This document shows positions 12,657 to 26,867 of a stretch of 64,000 nt of DNA, one piece after another (positions within the stretch are counted from its first letter, which is position 1; the number at the start of each line of letters is the position of its first letter). Source of the stretch: Xylocopa sonorina (lineage: Eukaryota; Arthropoda; Insecta; Hymenoptera; Apidae); the NCBI RefSeq assembly GCF_050948175.1, contig NW_027490111.1:992001-1056000 (forward strand), in the 5' to 3' direction. The position numbers and the translations under genes are program-made. The notes below the pieces were generated by a model. That model saw nothing but the letters and a program-made list of their open reading frames with translations. It was not told the origin of the DNA and ran no database searches.

Positions 12657-13352
12657 GAACACTATTGCTACGATAGGTAGACATTTGCAAACGCTATTTC
12701 CTTGCAAAGAAGTCTCGCATTTACATTCATTTGAAGTATAGGCGAGGAATACATAACACTTTGCAAATAATATTACATCTTACCTTGAAACATAGAAATG
12801 AGATGCGATATCGCGTTTTAAGAAGCATTAGATCTCTATTGCTACGATACCTAGATATCTGCAGACGCTATTTCCTAGCAAGGAAGTGTCGCATTTACAT
12901 CCATTTGAATCGTTGACGAGGAATGCATAACACTTCGCAATGAATATTATATCTTATCATGAAACATAGATATTAGATGCAATATCTCGTTTTAGGAAGC
13001 ATTTGAACACTATTGCTACGATAGGTAGACATTTGCAAACGCTATTTCCTTGCAAAGAAGTCTCGCATTTACATTCATTTGAAGTATAGGCGAGGAATAC
13101 ATAACACTTTGCAAATAATATTACATCTTACCTTGAAACATAGAAATGAGATGCGATATCGCGTTTTAAGAAGCATTAGAACTCTATTGCTACGATACCT
13201 AGATATCTGCAGACGCTATTTCCTAGCAAGGAAGTGTCGCATTCACATTCATTTGAAGTGTAGACAAGGAATACATAACACTTCGCAAATCATGTTATAT
13301 CTTATCATGAAACATAGAATTGAGATGCGATATCGCGTTTTAAGAAGCATTA
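12657..13352 (+). repeat. 348-bp two-monomer unit duplicated in tandem
   Basis: Copies at about 12657-13004 and 13005-13352. Shared rare marks are AAGAAGTCTCGC, GAAGTATAGGCGAGG, CACTTTGCAAATAATATTAC and CTTACCTTGAAAC. The copies diverge toward their ends: the first runs into CATCCATTTGAATCGTTGACG and the second into CATTCATTTGAAGTGTAGACAAGG. The first-copy ending recurs at 37225-37250. Confidence 0.85.
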
Positions 13353-15938
13353 GAACTCTATTGCTACGATACGTAGACATCTGCAAACGCTATTTCCTAG
13401 CGAGGAAGTGTCGCATTCACATTCATTTGAATTGTAGACGACGAATACATGACACTTCGCAAATCATATTATATCTTACCATGAAACGTAGAAATGAGAT
13501 GCAATATAGCGTTCTAAGAATCATAAGAACTCTATTGCTACGATACGTAGACATCTGCAAACGCTATTTCCTTGCATGGAAGTGTCGCATTTACATTCAT
13601 TTGAATCGTAGACGAGGAAAGCACAACACTTCGCAATGAATATTATATCTTACCATGAAACATAGAAATGAGGTGCGATATCTCGTTCTAAGAGGCATTA
13701 GAAATCTATTGCTACGATACGTTGACATCTGCAAACGCTATTTCCTTGCAAGGAAGTGCGCATTTACATTTAGTTGATGTGTAGACGAGGAATACATAAC
13801 ACTTCGCAAATCATATTATATCTTACCATGAAACATAGAAATGAGATACGATATCGCGTTTTAAGAAGCATTAGAACACTACTGCTACGATAGGTAGATA
13901 TTTGCAAACGCTATTTCCTAGCAAAGAAGTCTCGCATTTACATTCATTTGAAGTGTAGACGAGGAATACACAATACTTCGCAAATCATGTTATATCTTAT
14001 CATGAAACATAGAAATGAGATGCAATGTCGCGTTTTAAGAAGCATTAGAACTCTATTGCTACGATACGTAGACATCTGCAAACGCTATTTCCTTGCAAGG
14101 AAGTGCGCATTTACATTCATTTGAAGTGTAGACGAGGAATACATCACACTTCGCAAATCATACTATATCTTACCATGAAACATAGAAATGAGATGCGATA
14201 TCGCGTTTTAAGAAGCATTAGAACTCTATTGCTACGATACGTTGACATCTGCAAACGCTATTTCCTTGCAAGAAAATATCGCATTTACATTCATTTGAAT
14301 CGTAGACGAGGAATGCATAACACTTCGCAATGAATATTATATCTTATCAGGAAACATAGATATGAGATGCAATATCTCGTTTTAAGAAGCATTTGAACTC
14401 TATTGCTTCGATACGTAGACATCTGCAAACGCTATTTCCTAGCAAGGATGTGTCGCATTTACATTCATTTGAAGTGTAGGCGAGGAATACATGACACTTC
14501 GCAAATCATATTATATCTTACCATGAAACATAGAAATGAGATGCGATATCGCGTTTTAAGAAGCATTAGAACTCTATTGCTACGATACGTTGACATCTGC
14601 AAGCGCTATTTCCTTGCAAGGAAATGTCGCATTTACATTCATTTGAATCGTAGACGAGGAATGCATAACACTTCGCAATGAATATTATATCTTATCAGGA
14701 AACATAGATATGAGATGCAATATCGCGATTTAAGAAGCATTAGAACTCTATTGCTACGATACCTAGACATCTGCAGACGCTATTTCCTAGCAAGGAAGTG
14801 TCGCATTTACATTCATTTGTAGTGTAGACGAGGAATACATGACACTTCGCAAATCATATTATATCTAACCATGAAACATAGAAATGAGATGCGATATCGC
14901 GTTTTAAGAAGCATTAGAACACTATTGCCACGATAGGTAGACATTTGCAAACGCTATTTCCTAGCAAGGAAGTGTCGCATTCACATTCATTTGAAGTGTA
15001 GACAAGGAATACATAACACTTCGCAAATCATGTTATATCTTATCATGAAACATAGAATTGAGATGCGATATCGCGTTTTAAGAACATATGAACTCTATTG
15101 CTACGAGACGTAGACATCTGCAATCGCTATTTCCTTGCAAGGAAGTGTCGCATTTACATTCATTTGAAGTGTAGACGAGGAATACATCACACTTCGCAAA
15201 TCATATTATATCTTACCATGAAACATAGAAATGAGATGCGATATCGCGTTTTAAGAAGCATTAGAACTCTATTGCTACGATACCTAGACATCTGCAGACG
15301 CTATTTCCTAGCAAGGAAGTGTCGCATTTACATTCATTTGAAGTGTAGACAAGGAATACATGATACTTCGCAAATCATATTATATCTTACCATGAAACAT
15401 AGAAATGAGATGCGATATCGCGTTTTAAGAAGCATTAGAACTCTATTGCTACGATACCTAGATATCTGCAGACGCTATTTCCTAGCAAGGAAGTGTCGCA
15501 TTTACATTCATTTGTAGTGCAGACGAGGAATACATGACACTTCGCAAATCATATTATATCTTACCATGAAACATAGAAATGAGAAGCGATATCGCGGTTT
15601 TAAGAAGCATTAGAACACTATTGCTACGATAGGTAGACATTTGCAAACGCTATTTCCTAGCTAAGAAGTGTCGCATTTACATTCATTTGAAGTGTAGACG
15701 AGGAATACATAACACTTCGCAAATCATTTTATATCTTACTATGAAACATAGAAATGAGATGCGATATCGCGTTTTAAGAAGCATTAGAACTCTATTGCTA
15801 CGATACGTAGACATCTGCAAACGCTATTTCCTTGCAAGGTAGTGTCGCATTTACATTCATTTGAAGTGTAGACGAGGAATACACAATACTTCGCAAATCA
15901 TGTTATATCTTACCATGAAACATAGAAATGAGATGCGA
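13157..15938 (+). repeat. Higher-order repeat, 2782 bp (16 monomers), unit 1
   Basis: Matches 15939 onward at an offset of 2782 bp (16 x 174 less 2). Shared marks: CGACGAATACATGAC near 13440/16222, GGAAAGCACAACAC near 13616/16398, GTGCGCATTTACATTTAG near 13758/16540, CAAGAAAATATCGC near 14270/17052 and TATTGCCACGATAGG near 14925/17707. After about 14960 the offset becomes 2956, because unit 2 holds one additional monomer. Confidence 0.88.
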
Positions 15939-18836
15939 TATCGCGTTTTAAGAAGCATTAGAACTCTATTGCTACGATACCTAGATATCTGCAGACGCTA
16001 TTTCCTAGCAAGGAAGTGTCGCATTCACATTCATTTGAAGTGTAGACAAGGAATACATAACACTTCGCAAATCATGTTATATCTTATCATGAAACATAGA
16101 ATTGAGATGCGATATCGCGTTTTAAGAAGCATTAGAACTCTATTGCTACGATACGTAGACATCTGCAAACGCTATTTCCTAGCGAGGAAGTGTCGCATTC
16201 ACATTCATTTGAATTGTAGACGACGAATACATGACACTTCGCAAATCATATTATATCTTACCATGAAACGTAGAAATGAGATGCAATATAGCGTTCTAAG
16301 AATCATAAGAACTCTATTGCTACGATACGTAGACATCTGCAAACGCTATTTCCTTGCATGGAAGTGTCGCATTTACATTCATTTGAATCGTAGACGAGGA
16401 AAGCACAACACTTCGCAATGAATATTATATCTTACCATGAAACATAGAAATGAGGTGCGATATCTCGTTCTAAGAGGCATTAGAAATCTATTGCTACGAT
16501 ACGTTGACATCTGCAAACGCTATTTCCTTGCAAGGAAGTGCGCATTTACATTTAGTTGATGTGTAGACGAGGAATACATAACACTTCGCAAATCATATTA
16601 TATCTTACCATGAAACATAGAAATGAGATACGATATCGCGTTTTAAGAAGCATTAGAACACTACTGCTACGATAGGTAGATATTTGCAAACGCTATTTCC
16701 TAGCAAAGAAGTCTCGCATTTACATTCATTTGAAGTGTAGACGAGGAATACACAATACTTCGCAAATCATGTTATATCTTATCATGAAACATAGAAATGA
16801 GATGCAATGTCGCGTTTTAAGAAGCATTAGAACTCTATTGCTACGATACGTAGACATCTGCAAACGCTATTTCCTTGCAAGGAAGTGCGCATTTACATTC
16901 ATTTGAAGTGTAGACGAGGAATACATCACACTTCGCAAATCATACTATATCTTACCATGAAACATAGAAATGAGATGCGATATCGCGTTTTAAGAAGCAT
17001 TAGAACTCTATTGCTACGATACGTTGACATCTGCAAACGCTATTTCCTTGCAAGAAAATATCGCATTTACATTCATTTGAATCGTAGACGAGGAATGCAT
17101 AACACTTCGCAATGAATATTATATCTTATCAGGAAACATAGATATGAGATGCAATATCTCGTTTTAAGAAGCATTTGAACTCTATTGCTTCGATACGTAG
17201 ACATCTGCAAACGCTATTTCCTAGCAAGGATGTGTCGCATTTACATTCATTTGAAGTGTAGGCGAGGAATACATGACACTTCGCAAATCATATTATATCT
17301 TACCATGAAACATAGAAATGAGATGCGATATCGCGTTTTAAGAAGCATTAGAACTCTATTGCTACGATACGTTGACATCTGCAAGCGCTATTTCCTTGCA
17401 AGGAAATGTCGCATTTACATTCATTTGAATCGTAGACGAGGAATGCATAACACTTCGCAATGAATATTATATCTTATCAGGAAACATAGATATGAGATGC
17501 AATATCGCGATTTAAGAAGCATTAGAACTCTATTGCTACGATACCTAGACATCTGCAGACGCTATTTCCTAGCAAGGAAGTGTCGCATTTACATTCATTT
17601 GTAGTGTAGACGAGGAATACATGACACTTCGCAAATCATATTATATCTAACCATGAAACATAGAAATGAGATGCGATATCGCGTTTTAAGAAGCATTAGA
17701 ACACTATTGCCACGATAGGTAGACATTTGCAAACGCTATTTCCTAGCAAAGAAGTGTCGCATTTACATTCATTTGAAGTGTAGACGAGGAATACATAACA
17801 CTTCGCAAATCATATTATATCTTACTATGAAACATAGAAATGAGATGCGATATCGCGTTTTAAGAAGCATTAGAACTCTATTGCTACGATACCTAGATAT
17901 CTGCAGACGCTATTTCCTAGCAAGGAAGTGTCGCATTCACATTCATTTGAAGTGTAGACAAGGAATACATAACACTTCGCAAATCATGTTATATCTTATC
18001 ATGAAACATAGAATTGAGATGCGATATCGCGTTTTAAGAACATATGAACTCTATTGCTACGAGACGTAGACATCTGCAATCGCTATTTCCTTGCAAGGAA
18101 GTGTCGCATTTACATTCATTTGAAGTGTAGACGAGGAATACATCACACTTCGCAAATCATATTATATCTTACCATGAAACATAGAAATGAGATGCGATAT
18201 CGCGTTTTAAGAAGCATTAGAACTCTATTGCTACGATACCTAGACATCTGCAGACGCTATTTCCTAGCAAGGAAGTGTCGCATTTACATTCATTTGAAGT
18301 GTAGACAAGGAATACATGATACTTCGCAAATCATATTATATCTTACCATGAAACATAGAAATGAGATGCGATATCGCGTTTTAAGAAGCATTAGAACTCT
18401 ATTGCTACGATACCTAGATATCTGCAGACGCTATTTCCTAGCAAGGAAGTGTCGCATTTACATTCATTTGTAGTGCAGACGAGGAATACATGACACTTCG
18501 CAAATCATATTATATCTTACCATGAAACATAGAAATGAGAAGCGATATCGCGGTTTTAAGAAGCATTAGAACACTATTGCTACGATAGGTAGACATTTGC
18601 AAACGCTATTTCCTAGCTAAGAAGTGTCGCATTTACATTCATTTGAAGTGTAGACGAGGAATACATAACACTTCGCAAATCATTTTATATCTTACTATGA
18701 AACATAGAAATGAGATGCGATATCGCGTTTTAAGAAGCATTAGAACTCTATTGCTACGATACGTAGACATCTGCAAACGCTATTTCCTTGCAAGGTAGTG
18801 TCGCATTTACATTCATTTGAAGTGTAGACGAGGAAT
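15939..18836 (+). repeat. Higher-order repeat, unit 2, with one extra monomer
   Basis: Copy of 13157-15880. An extra 174-bp monomer at about 17747-17920 (CAAAGAAGTGTCGC, then CTTACTATGAAAC) moves the offset from 2782 to 2956. Similarity ends near 18836, where GAATACATGATAC replaces GAATACACAATAC. Two single-base-shorter monomers (GTGCGCATT type) explain the 2-bp shortfall from a multiple of 174. Confidence 0.88.
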
Positions 18837-19744
18837 ACATGATACTTCGCAAATCATATTATATCTTACCATGAAACATAGAAATGAGATTCGATATCGC
18901 GTTTTAAGTAGCATTAGAAAGCTATTGCTACGATACGTAGACATCTGCAAACGCTATTTCCTAGCGAGGAAGTATCGCATTCACATTCATTTGAAGTGTA
19001 GACGAGGAATACACAATACTTCGCAAATCATGTTATATCTTACCATGAAACATAGAAATGAGATGCGATATCGCGTTTTAAGAAGCATTAGAACTCTATT
19101 GCTACGATACGTAGACATCTGCGAACGCTATTTCCTTGCAAGGAAGTGCGCATTTACATTCATTTGAATCGTAGACGAGGAATGCATAACACTTCGCAAT
19201 GAATATTATATCTTATCAGGAAACATAGATATGAGATGCAATATCTCGTTTTAAGAAGCATTTGAACTCTATTGCTTTGATACGTGGACATCTGCAAACG
19301 CTATTTCCTAGCAAGGAAGTGTCGCATTTACATTCATTTGAAGTGTAGGCGAGGAATACATGACACTTCGCAAATCATATTATATCTCACCATGAAACAT
19401 AGAAATGAGATGCGATATCGCGTTTTAAGAAGCATTAGAAGTCTATTGCTACGAAACGTAGACATCTGCAAACGCTATTTCCTTGCAAGGAAGTGTCGCA
19501 TTTACATTCATTTGAATCGTAGACGAGGAATGCATAACACTTCGCAATGAATATTATATCTTATCGGGAAACATAGATATGAGATGCAATATCTCGTTTT
19601 AAGAAGCATTTGAACTCTATTGCTTCGATACGTAGACATCTGCAAACGCTATTTCCTAGCAAGGAAGTGTCGCATTTACATTCATTTGAAGTGTAGGCGA
19701 GGAATACATGACACTTCGCAAATCATATTATATCTCACCATGAA
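18837..19744 (+). repeat. Satellite monomers between higher-order blocks
   Basis: About five monomers, including two class B units announced by GCAATGAATATTATATC near 19196 and 19545. Marks: TTGCTTTGATACGTGGAC near 19272 and GCTACGAAACGTAGAC near 19448. This stretch recurs at about 38.65-39.55 kb, where the copy has many one-base indels. Confidence 0.85.
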
Positions 19745-21309
19745 ACATAGAAATGAGATGCGATATCGCGTTTTAAGAAGCATTAGAACTCTATTGCTAC
19801 GAGACGGAAACATCTGCAATCGCTATTTCCTTGCAAGGAAGTGTCGCATTTACATTCATTTGAAGTGTAGACGAGGAATACATCACACTTCGCAAATCAT
19901 ATTATATCTTACCATGAAACATAGAAATGAGATGCGATATCGCGTTTTAAGAAGCATTAGAACTCTATTGCTACGATACCTAGACATCTGCAGACGCTAT
20001 TTCCTAGCGAGGAAGTGTCGCATTTACATTCATTTGAATCGTAGACGAGGAATGCATAACACTTCGCAATGAATATTATATCTTATCGGGAAACATAGAT
20101 ATGAGATGCAATATCTCGTTTTAAGAAGCATTTGAACTCTATTGCTTCGATACGTAGACATCTGCAAACGCTATTTCCTAGCAAAGAAGTGTCGCTTTTA
20201 CATTCATTTGAAGTGTAGGCGAGGAATACATGACACTTCGCAAATCATATTATATCTCACCATGAAACATAGAATTGAGATTCGATATCGCGTTTTAAGA
20301 AGCATTAGAAAGCTGTTGCTACGATACGTAGAGATCTGCAAACGCTATTACCTAGCGAGGAAGTATCGCATTCACATTCATTTGAAGTGTAGACAAGGAA
20401 TACATAACACTTCGCAAATCATGTTATATCTTACCATGAAACATAGAATTGAGATGCGATATCGCGTTTTAAGAATCATATGAACTCTATTGCTACGATA
20501 CGTAGACTTCTGCAAACGCTATTTCCTAGCAAGGATGTGTCGCATTTACATTCATTTGAAGTGTAGACGAGGAATACATCACACTTCGCAAATCATACTA
20601 TATCTTACCATGAAACATAGAAATGAGATGCGATATCGCGTTTTAAGAAGCATTAGAACTCTATTGCTACGATACGTTGACATCTGCAAACGCTATTTCC
20701 TTGCAAGAAAATGTCGCATTTACATTCATTTGAATTGTAGACGAGGAATGCATAACACGTCGCAATGAATATTATATCTTATCAGGAAACATAGATATGA
20801 GATGCAATATCTCGTTTTAAGAAGCATTTGAACTCTATTGCTTCGATAAGTAGACATCTGCAAACGCTATTTCCTAGCAAGGAAGTGTCGCATTTACATT
20901 CATTTGTAGTGTAGACGAGGAATACATGACACTTCGCAAATCATATTATATCTCACCATGAAACATAGAAATGAGATTCGATATCGCGTTTTAAGTAGCA
21001 TTAGAAAGCTATTGCTACGATACGTAGACATCTGCAAACGCTATTTCCTAGCGAGGAAGTATCGCATTCACATTCATTTGAAGTGTAGACGAGGAATACA
21101 CAATACTTCGCAAATCATGTTATATCTTATCATGAAACATAGAAATGAGATGCGATGTCGCGTTTTAAGAAGCATTAGAACTCTATTGCTACGATACGTA
21201 GACATCTGCAAACGCTATTTCCTTGCAAGGAAGTGCGCATTTACATTCATTTGAAGTGTAGACGAGGAATACATCACACTTCGCAAATCATATTATATCT
21301 TACCATAAA
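19745..21309 (+). repeat. Higher-order repeat, 1565 bp (nine monomers), unit 1
   Basis: Repeats at an offset of 1565 bp (9 x 174 less 1, owing to one GTGCGCATT-type monomer). Rare shared marks are GAGACGGAAACATC (19801/21366), GTGTCGCTTTTACATTC (20189/21754), TACGTAGAGATCTGC (20325/21890) and AACACGTCGCAATG (20754/22319). Confidence 0.9.
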
Positions 21310-22906
21310 ACATAGAAATGAGATGCGATATCGCGTTTTAAGAAGCATTAGAACTCTATTGCTACGAGACGGAAACATCTGCAATCGCTATTTCCTTGCA
21401 AGGAAGTGTCGCATTTACATTCATTTGAAGTGTAGACGAGGAATACATCACACTTCGCAAATCATATTATATCTTACCATGAAACATAGAAATGAGATGC
21501 GATATCGCGTTTTAAGAAGCATTAGAACTCTATTGCTACGATACCTAGACATCTGCAGACGCTATTTCCTAGCGAGGAAGTGTCGCATTTACATTCATTT
21601 GAATCGTAGACGAGGAATGCATAACACTTCGCAATGAATATTATATCTTATCGGGAAACATAGATATGAGATGCAATATCTCGTTTTAAGAAGCATTTGA
21701 ACTCTATTGCTTCGATACGTAGACATCTGCAAACGCTATTTCCTAGCAAAGAAGTGTCGCTTTTACATTCATTTGAAGTGTAGGCGAGGAATACATGACA
21801 CTTCGCAAATCATATTATATCTCACCATGAAACATAGAATTGAGATTCGATATCGCGTTTTAAGAAGCATTAGAAAGCTGTTGCTACGATACGTAGAGAT
21901 CTGCAAACGCTATTACCTAGCGAGGAAGTATCGCATTCACATTCATTTGAAGTGTAGACAAGGAATACATAACACTTCGCAAATCATGTTATATCTTACC
22001 ATGAAACATAGAATTGAGATGCGATATCGCGTTTTAAGAATCATATGAACTCTATTGCTACGATACGTAGACTTCTGCAAACGCTATTTCCTAGCAAGGA
22101 TGTGTCGCATTTACATTCATTTGAAGTGTAGACGAGGAATACATCACACTTCGCAAATCATACTATATCTTACCATGAAACATAGAAATGAGATGCGATA
22201 TCGCGTTTTAAGAAGCATTAGAACTCTATTGCTACGATACGTTGACATCTGCAAACGCTATTTCCTTGCAAGAAAATGTCGCATTTACATTCATTTGAAT
22301 TGTAGACGAGGAATGCATAACACGTCGCAATGAATATTATATCTTATCAGGAAACATAGATATGAGATGCAATATCTCGTTTTAAGAAGCATTTGAACTC
22401 TATTGCTTCGATAAGTAGACATCTGCAAACGCTATTTCCTAGCAAGGAAGTGTCGCATTTACATTCATTTGTAGTGTAGACGAGGAATACATGACACTTC
22501 GCAAATCATATTATATCTCACCATGAAACATAGAAATGAGATTCGATATCGCGTTTTAAGTAGCATTAGAAAGCTATTGCTACGATACGTAGACATCTGC
22601 AAACGCTATTTCCTAGCGAGGAAGTATCGCATTCACATTCATTTGAAGTGTAGACGAGGAATACACAATACTTCGCAAATCATGTTATATCTTATCATGA
22701 AACATAGAAATGAGATGCGATGTCGCGTTTTAAGAAGCATTAGAACTCTATTGCTACGATACGTAGACATCTGCAAACGCTATTTCCTTGCAAGGAAGTG
22801 CGCATTTACATTCATTTGAAGTGTAGACGAGGAATACATCACACTTCGCAAATCATATTATATCTTACCATAAAACATAGAAATGAGATGCGATATCGCG
22901 TTTTAA
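21310..22906 (+). repeat. Higher-order repeat, nine monomers, unit 2
   Basis: Direct copy of 19745-21341 and almost identical by eye, including the ATAAAACATAG start-anchor mutation at about 21301 and 22866. It diverges near 22907, where AAGAACATATGAAC (a one-base-shorter type) replaces AAGAAGCATTAGAAC. Confidence 0.9.
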
Positions 22907-23897
22907 GAACATATGAACTCTATTGCTACGAGACGTAGACATCTGCAATCGCTAATTCCTTGCAAGGAAGTGTCGCATTTACATTCATTTGAAGTGTAGA
23001 CGAGGAATACATCACACTTCGCAAATCATATTATATCTTACCATGAAACATAGAAATGAGATGCGATATCGCGTTTTAAGAAGCATTAGAACTCTATTGC
23101 TACGAGACGTTGACATCTGCAAGCGCTATTTCCTTGGAAGGAAATGTCGCATTTACATTCATTTGAATCGTAGACGAGGAATGCATAACACTTCGCAATG
23201 AATATTATATCTTATCAGGAAACATAGATATGAGATGCAATATCTCGTTTTAAGAAGCATTTGAACTCTATTGCTTCGATACGTAGACATCTGCAAACGC
23301 TATTTCCTAGCAAGGAAGTGTCGCTTTTACATTCATTTGAAGTGTAGGCGAGGAATACATGACACTTCGCAAATCATATTATATCTCACCATGAAACATA
23401 GAATTGAGATTCGATATCGCGTTTTAAGAAGCATTAGAAAGCTGTTGCTACGATACGTAGAGATCTGCAAACGCTATTACCTAGCGAGGAAGTATCGCAT
23501 TCACATTCATTTGAAGTGTAGACAAGGAATACATAACACTTCGCAAATCATGTTATATCTTACCATGAAACATAGAATTGAGATGCGATATCGCGTTTTA
23601 AGAATCATATGAACTCTATTGCTACGATACGTAGACTTCTGCAAACGCTATTTCCTAGCAAGGATGTGTCGCATTTACATTCATTTGAAGTGTAGACGAG
23701 GAATACATCACACTTCGCAAATCATACTATATCTTACCATGAAACATAGAAATGAGATGCGATATCGCGTTTTAAGAAGCATTAGAACTCTATTGCTACG
23801 ATACGTTGACATCTGCAAACGCTATTTCCTTGCAAGAAAATGTCGCATTTACATTCATTTGAATCGTAGAAGAGGAATGCATAACACTTCGCAATGA
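22907..23897 (+). repeat. Partial third copy of the nine-monomer unit
   Basis: From about 23145 to 23870 this matches 21581-22306 at an offset of 1564 bp, including GTGTCGCTTTTAC and TACGTAGAGATCTGC. The left part differs, with GCTAATTCCTTGC near 22952 and CCTTGGAAGGAAATG near 23132. The right end has GTAGAAGAGGAATGC near 23867. Confidence 0.82.
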
Positions 23898-25430
23898 ATA
23901 TTATATCTTATCAGGAAACATAGATATGAGATGCAATATCTCGTTTTAAGTAGCATTTGAACTCTATTGCTTCGATACGTAGAAATCTGCAAACGCTATT
24001 TCCTAGCAAGGATGTGTCGCATTTACATTCATTTGAAGTGTAGGCGAGGAATACATGACACTTCGCAAATCTTATTATATCTTACCATGAAACATAGAAA
24101 TGAGATGCGATATCGCGTTATAAGAAGCATTAGAACTCTATTGCTACGATACCTAGACATCTGCAGACGCTATTTCCTAGCAAGGAAGTGTCGCATTTAC
24201 ATTCATTTGTAGTGTAGACGAGGAATACATGACACTTCGCAAATCATATTATATCTCACCATGAAACATAGAAATGAGATGCGATATCGCGTTTTAAGAA
24301 GCATTAGAACTCTATTGCTACGAAACGTAGACATCTGCAAACGCTATTTCCTTGCAAGGAAGTGTCGCATTTACATTCATTTGAATCGTAGACGAGGAAT
24401 GCATAACACTTCGCAATGAATATTATATCTTATCGGGAAACATAGATATGAGATGCAATATCTCGTTTTAAGAAGCATTTGAACTCTATTGCTTCGATAC
24501 GTAGACATCTGCAAACGCTATTTCCTAGCAAGGAAGTGTCGCATTTACATTCATTTGAAGTGTAGGCGAGGAATACATGACACTTCGCAAATCATATTAT
24601 ATTTCACCATGAAACATAGAAATGAGATGCGATATCGCGTTTTAAGAAGCATTAGAACTCTATTGCTACGATACCTAGACATCTGCAGACGCTATTTCCT
24701 AGCGAGGAAGTATCGCATTCACATTCATTTGAAGTGTAGACAAGGAATACATAACACTTCGCAAAACATGTTATATCTTACCATGAAACATAGAATTGAG
24801 ATGCGATATCGCGTTTTAAGAACATATGAACTCTATTGCTACGAGACGGAAACATCTGCAATCGCTATTTCCATGCAAGGAAGTGTCGCATTTACATTCA
24901 TTTGAAGTGTAGACGAGGAATACACAATACTTCGCAAATCATGTTATATCTTACCATGAAACATAGAAATGAGATGCGATATCGCGTTTTAAGAAGCATT
25001 AGAACTCTATTGCTACGATACCTAGACATCTGCAGACGCTATTTCCTAGCGAGGAAGTATCGCATTCACATTCATTTGAAGTGTAGACAAGGAATACATA
25101 ACACTTCGCAAATCATGTTATATCTTACCATGGAACATAGAATTGAGATGCGATATAGCGTTTTAAGAACATATGAACTCTATTGCTACGAGACGTAGAC
25201 ATCTGCAATCGCTATTTCCTTGCAAGGAAGTGTCGCATTTACATTCATTTGAAGTGTAGACGAGGAATACATCACACTTCGCAAATCATATTATATCTTA
25301 CCATGAAACATAGTAATGAGATGCGATATCGCGTTTTAAGAAGCATTAGAACTCTATTGCTACGATACCTAGACATCCGCAGACGCTATTTCCTTGGAAG
25401 GAAATGTCGCATTTACATTTAGTTGATGTG
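23898..25430 (+). repeat. Satellite block recurring at 42.15-43.5 kb
   Basis: About nine monomers. Marks: AAGTAGCATTTGAAC near 23948, TACGTAGAAATCTGC near 23977, GCGTTATAAGAAGC near 24116, TATATTTCACCATG near 24598 and TTTCCATGCAAGG near 24868. All recur at an offset of 18253 bp. Two short AAGAACATATGAAC-type monomers lie near 24819 and 25166. The second is absent from the distant copy, where a deletion joins 43365 to the later GTAATGAG monomer. Confidence 0.85.
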
Positions 25431-25999
25431 TAGACGAGGAATACATAACACTTCGCAAATCATATTATATCTTACCATGAAACATAGAAATGAGATACGA
25501 TATCGCGTTTTAAGAAGCATTAGAACACTATTGCTACGATAGGTAGACATTTGCAAACGCTATTTCCTAGCAAAGAAGTCTCGCATTTACATTCATTCGA
25601 AGTATAGGCGAGGAATACATAACAGTTCGCAAATAATATTACATCTTACCATGAAACATAGAAATGAGATGCGATATCGCGTTTTAAGAAGCATTAGAAC
25701 TCTATTGCTACGATACGTAGACTTCTGCAATCGCTATTTCCTAGCAAGGAAGTGTCGCATTTACATTCATTTGAATCGTAGGCGAGGAATGCATAACACT
25801 TCGCAATGAATATTATATCTTATCATGAAACATAGATATGAGATGCAATATCTCGTTTTAAGAAGCATTTGAACTCTATTGCTAAGATACGTAGACATCT
25901 GCAAACGCTATTTCCTTGCAAGGAAGTGTCGCATTTACATTCATTTGAAGTGTAGACGAGGAATACATACACTTCGCAAATCATATTATATCTTACCAT
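25431..25999 (+). repeat. Satellite monomers, mixed
   Basis: About three monomers with AAGAAGTCTCGC and CATTCGAAGTATAGG marks and one class B unit near 25810-25960. The class B unit has TTGCTAAGATACG in place of the usual TTGCTTCGATACG. There is a one-base loss in GAATACATACACTTCGC near 25970. Similar monomers recur near 28.0, 29.75, 32.0 and 34.45 kb. Confidence 0.82.
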
Positions 26000-26867
26000 G
26001 AAACATAGAAATGAGATGCGATATCGCGTTTTAAGAACCATAAGAACTCTATTGCTACGATACGTTGACATCTGCAAACGCTATTTCCTTGCAAGGAAGT
26101 GCGCATTTACATTTAGTTGATGTGTAGACGAGGAATACATAACACTTCGCAAATCATATTATATCTTACCATGAAACATAGAAATGAGTTGCGATATCGC
26201 GTTTTAAGTATCATAAGAACTCTATTGCTACGATACGTTGACATCTGCAAACGCCATTTCCTTGCAAGGAAGTGCGCATTTACATTTAGTTGATGTGTAG
26301 ACGAGGAATACATAACACTTCGCAAATCATATTATATCTTACCATGAAACATAGAATTGAGATGCGATATCGCGTTTTAAGAAGCATTAGAACACTATTG
26401 CTACGATACCTAGACATCTGCAGACGCTATTTCCTAGCAAGGAAGTGTCGCATTTACATTCATTTGAAGTGTAGACGAGGAACACATGATACTTCGCAAA
26501 TCATATTATATCTTACCATGAAACATAGAAATGAGATGCGATATCGCGTTTTAAGAATCATAAGAACTCTATTGCTACGATACCTAGACATCTGCAAACG
26601 CTATTTCCTCGCAAGGAAGTGTCGCATTTACATTCATTTGAATTGTAGACGAGGAATGCATAACACATCGCAATGAATATTATATCTTATCAGGAAACAT
26701 AGATATGAGATGCAATATCTCGTTTTAAGAAGCATTTGAACTCTATTGCTTCGATACGTAGACATCTGCAAACGCTATTTCCTAGCAAGGAAGTGTAGCA
26801 TTTACATTCATTTGAAGTGTAGACGAGGAATACATAACACTTCGCAAATCATATTATATCTTACCAC
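26000..26867 (+). repeat. Higher-order repeat, 868 bp (five monomers), unit 1
   Basis: Offset to the next copy is 868 bp (5 x 174 less 2). The unit contains two one-base-deleted GTGCGCATTTACATTTAG monomers, which explain the shortfall. Other marks are AATGAGTTGCGATATC, ACGCCATTTCC, GAGGAACACATGATAC and CCTCGCAAGG. Confidence 0.9.

Noticed and set aside
19560..19575. TTATCGGGAAAC variant as a protein-binding box
   Set aside because: It is a single-base variant of TTATCAGGAAAC in a subset of class B monomers (also near 20085, 21650, 24432 and 42675) with no other supporting motif.
26113..26325. Reverse-strand open frames of 60-85 codons (also near 25823, 26981, 32545, 33066, 39609 and 49167)
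   Set aside because: They occur only where monomer variants happen to remove reverse stops, and they repeat with the higher-order units. There is no protein family resemblance.
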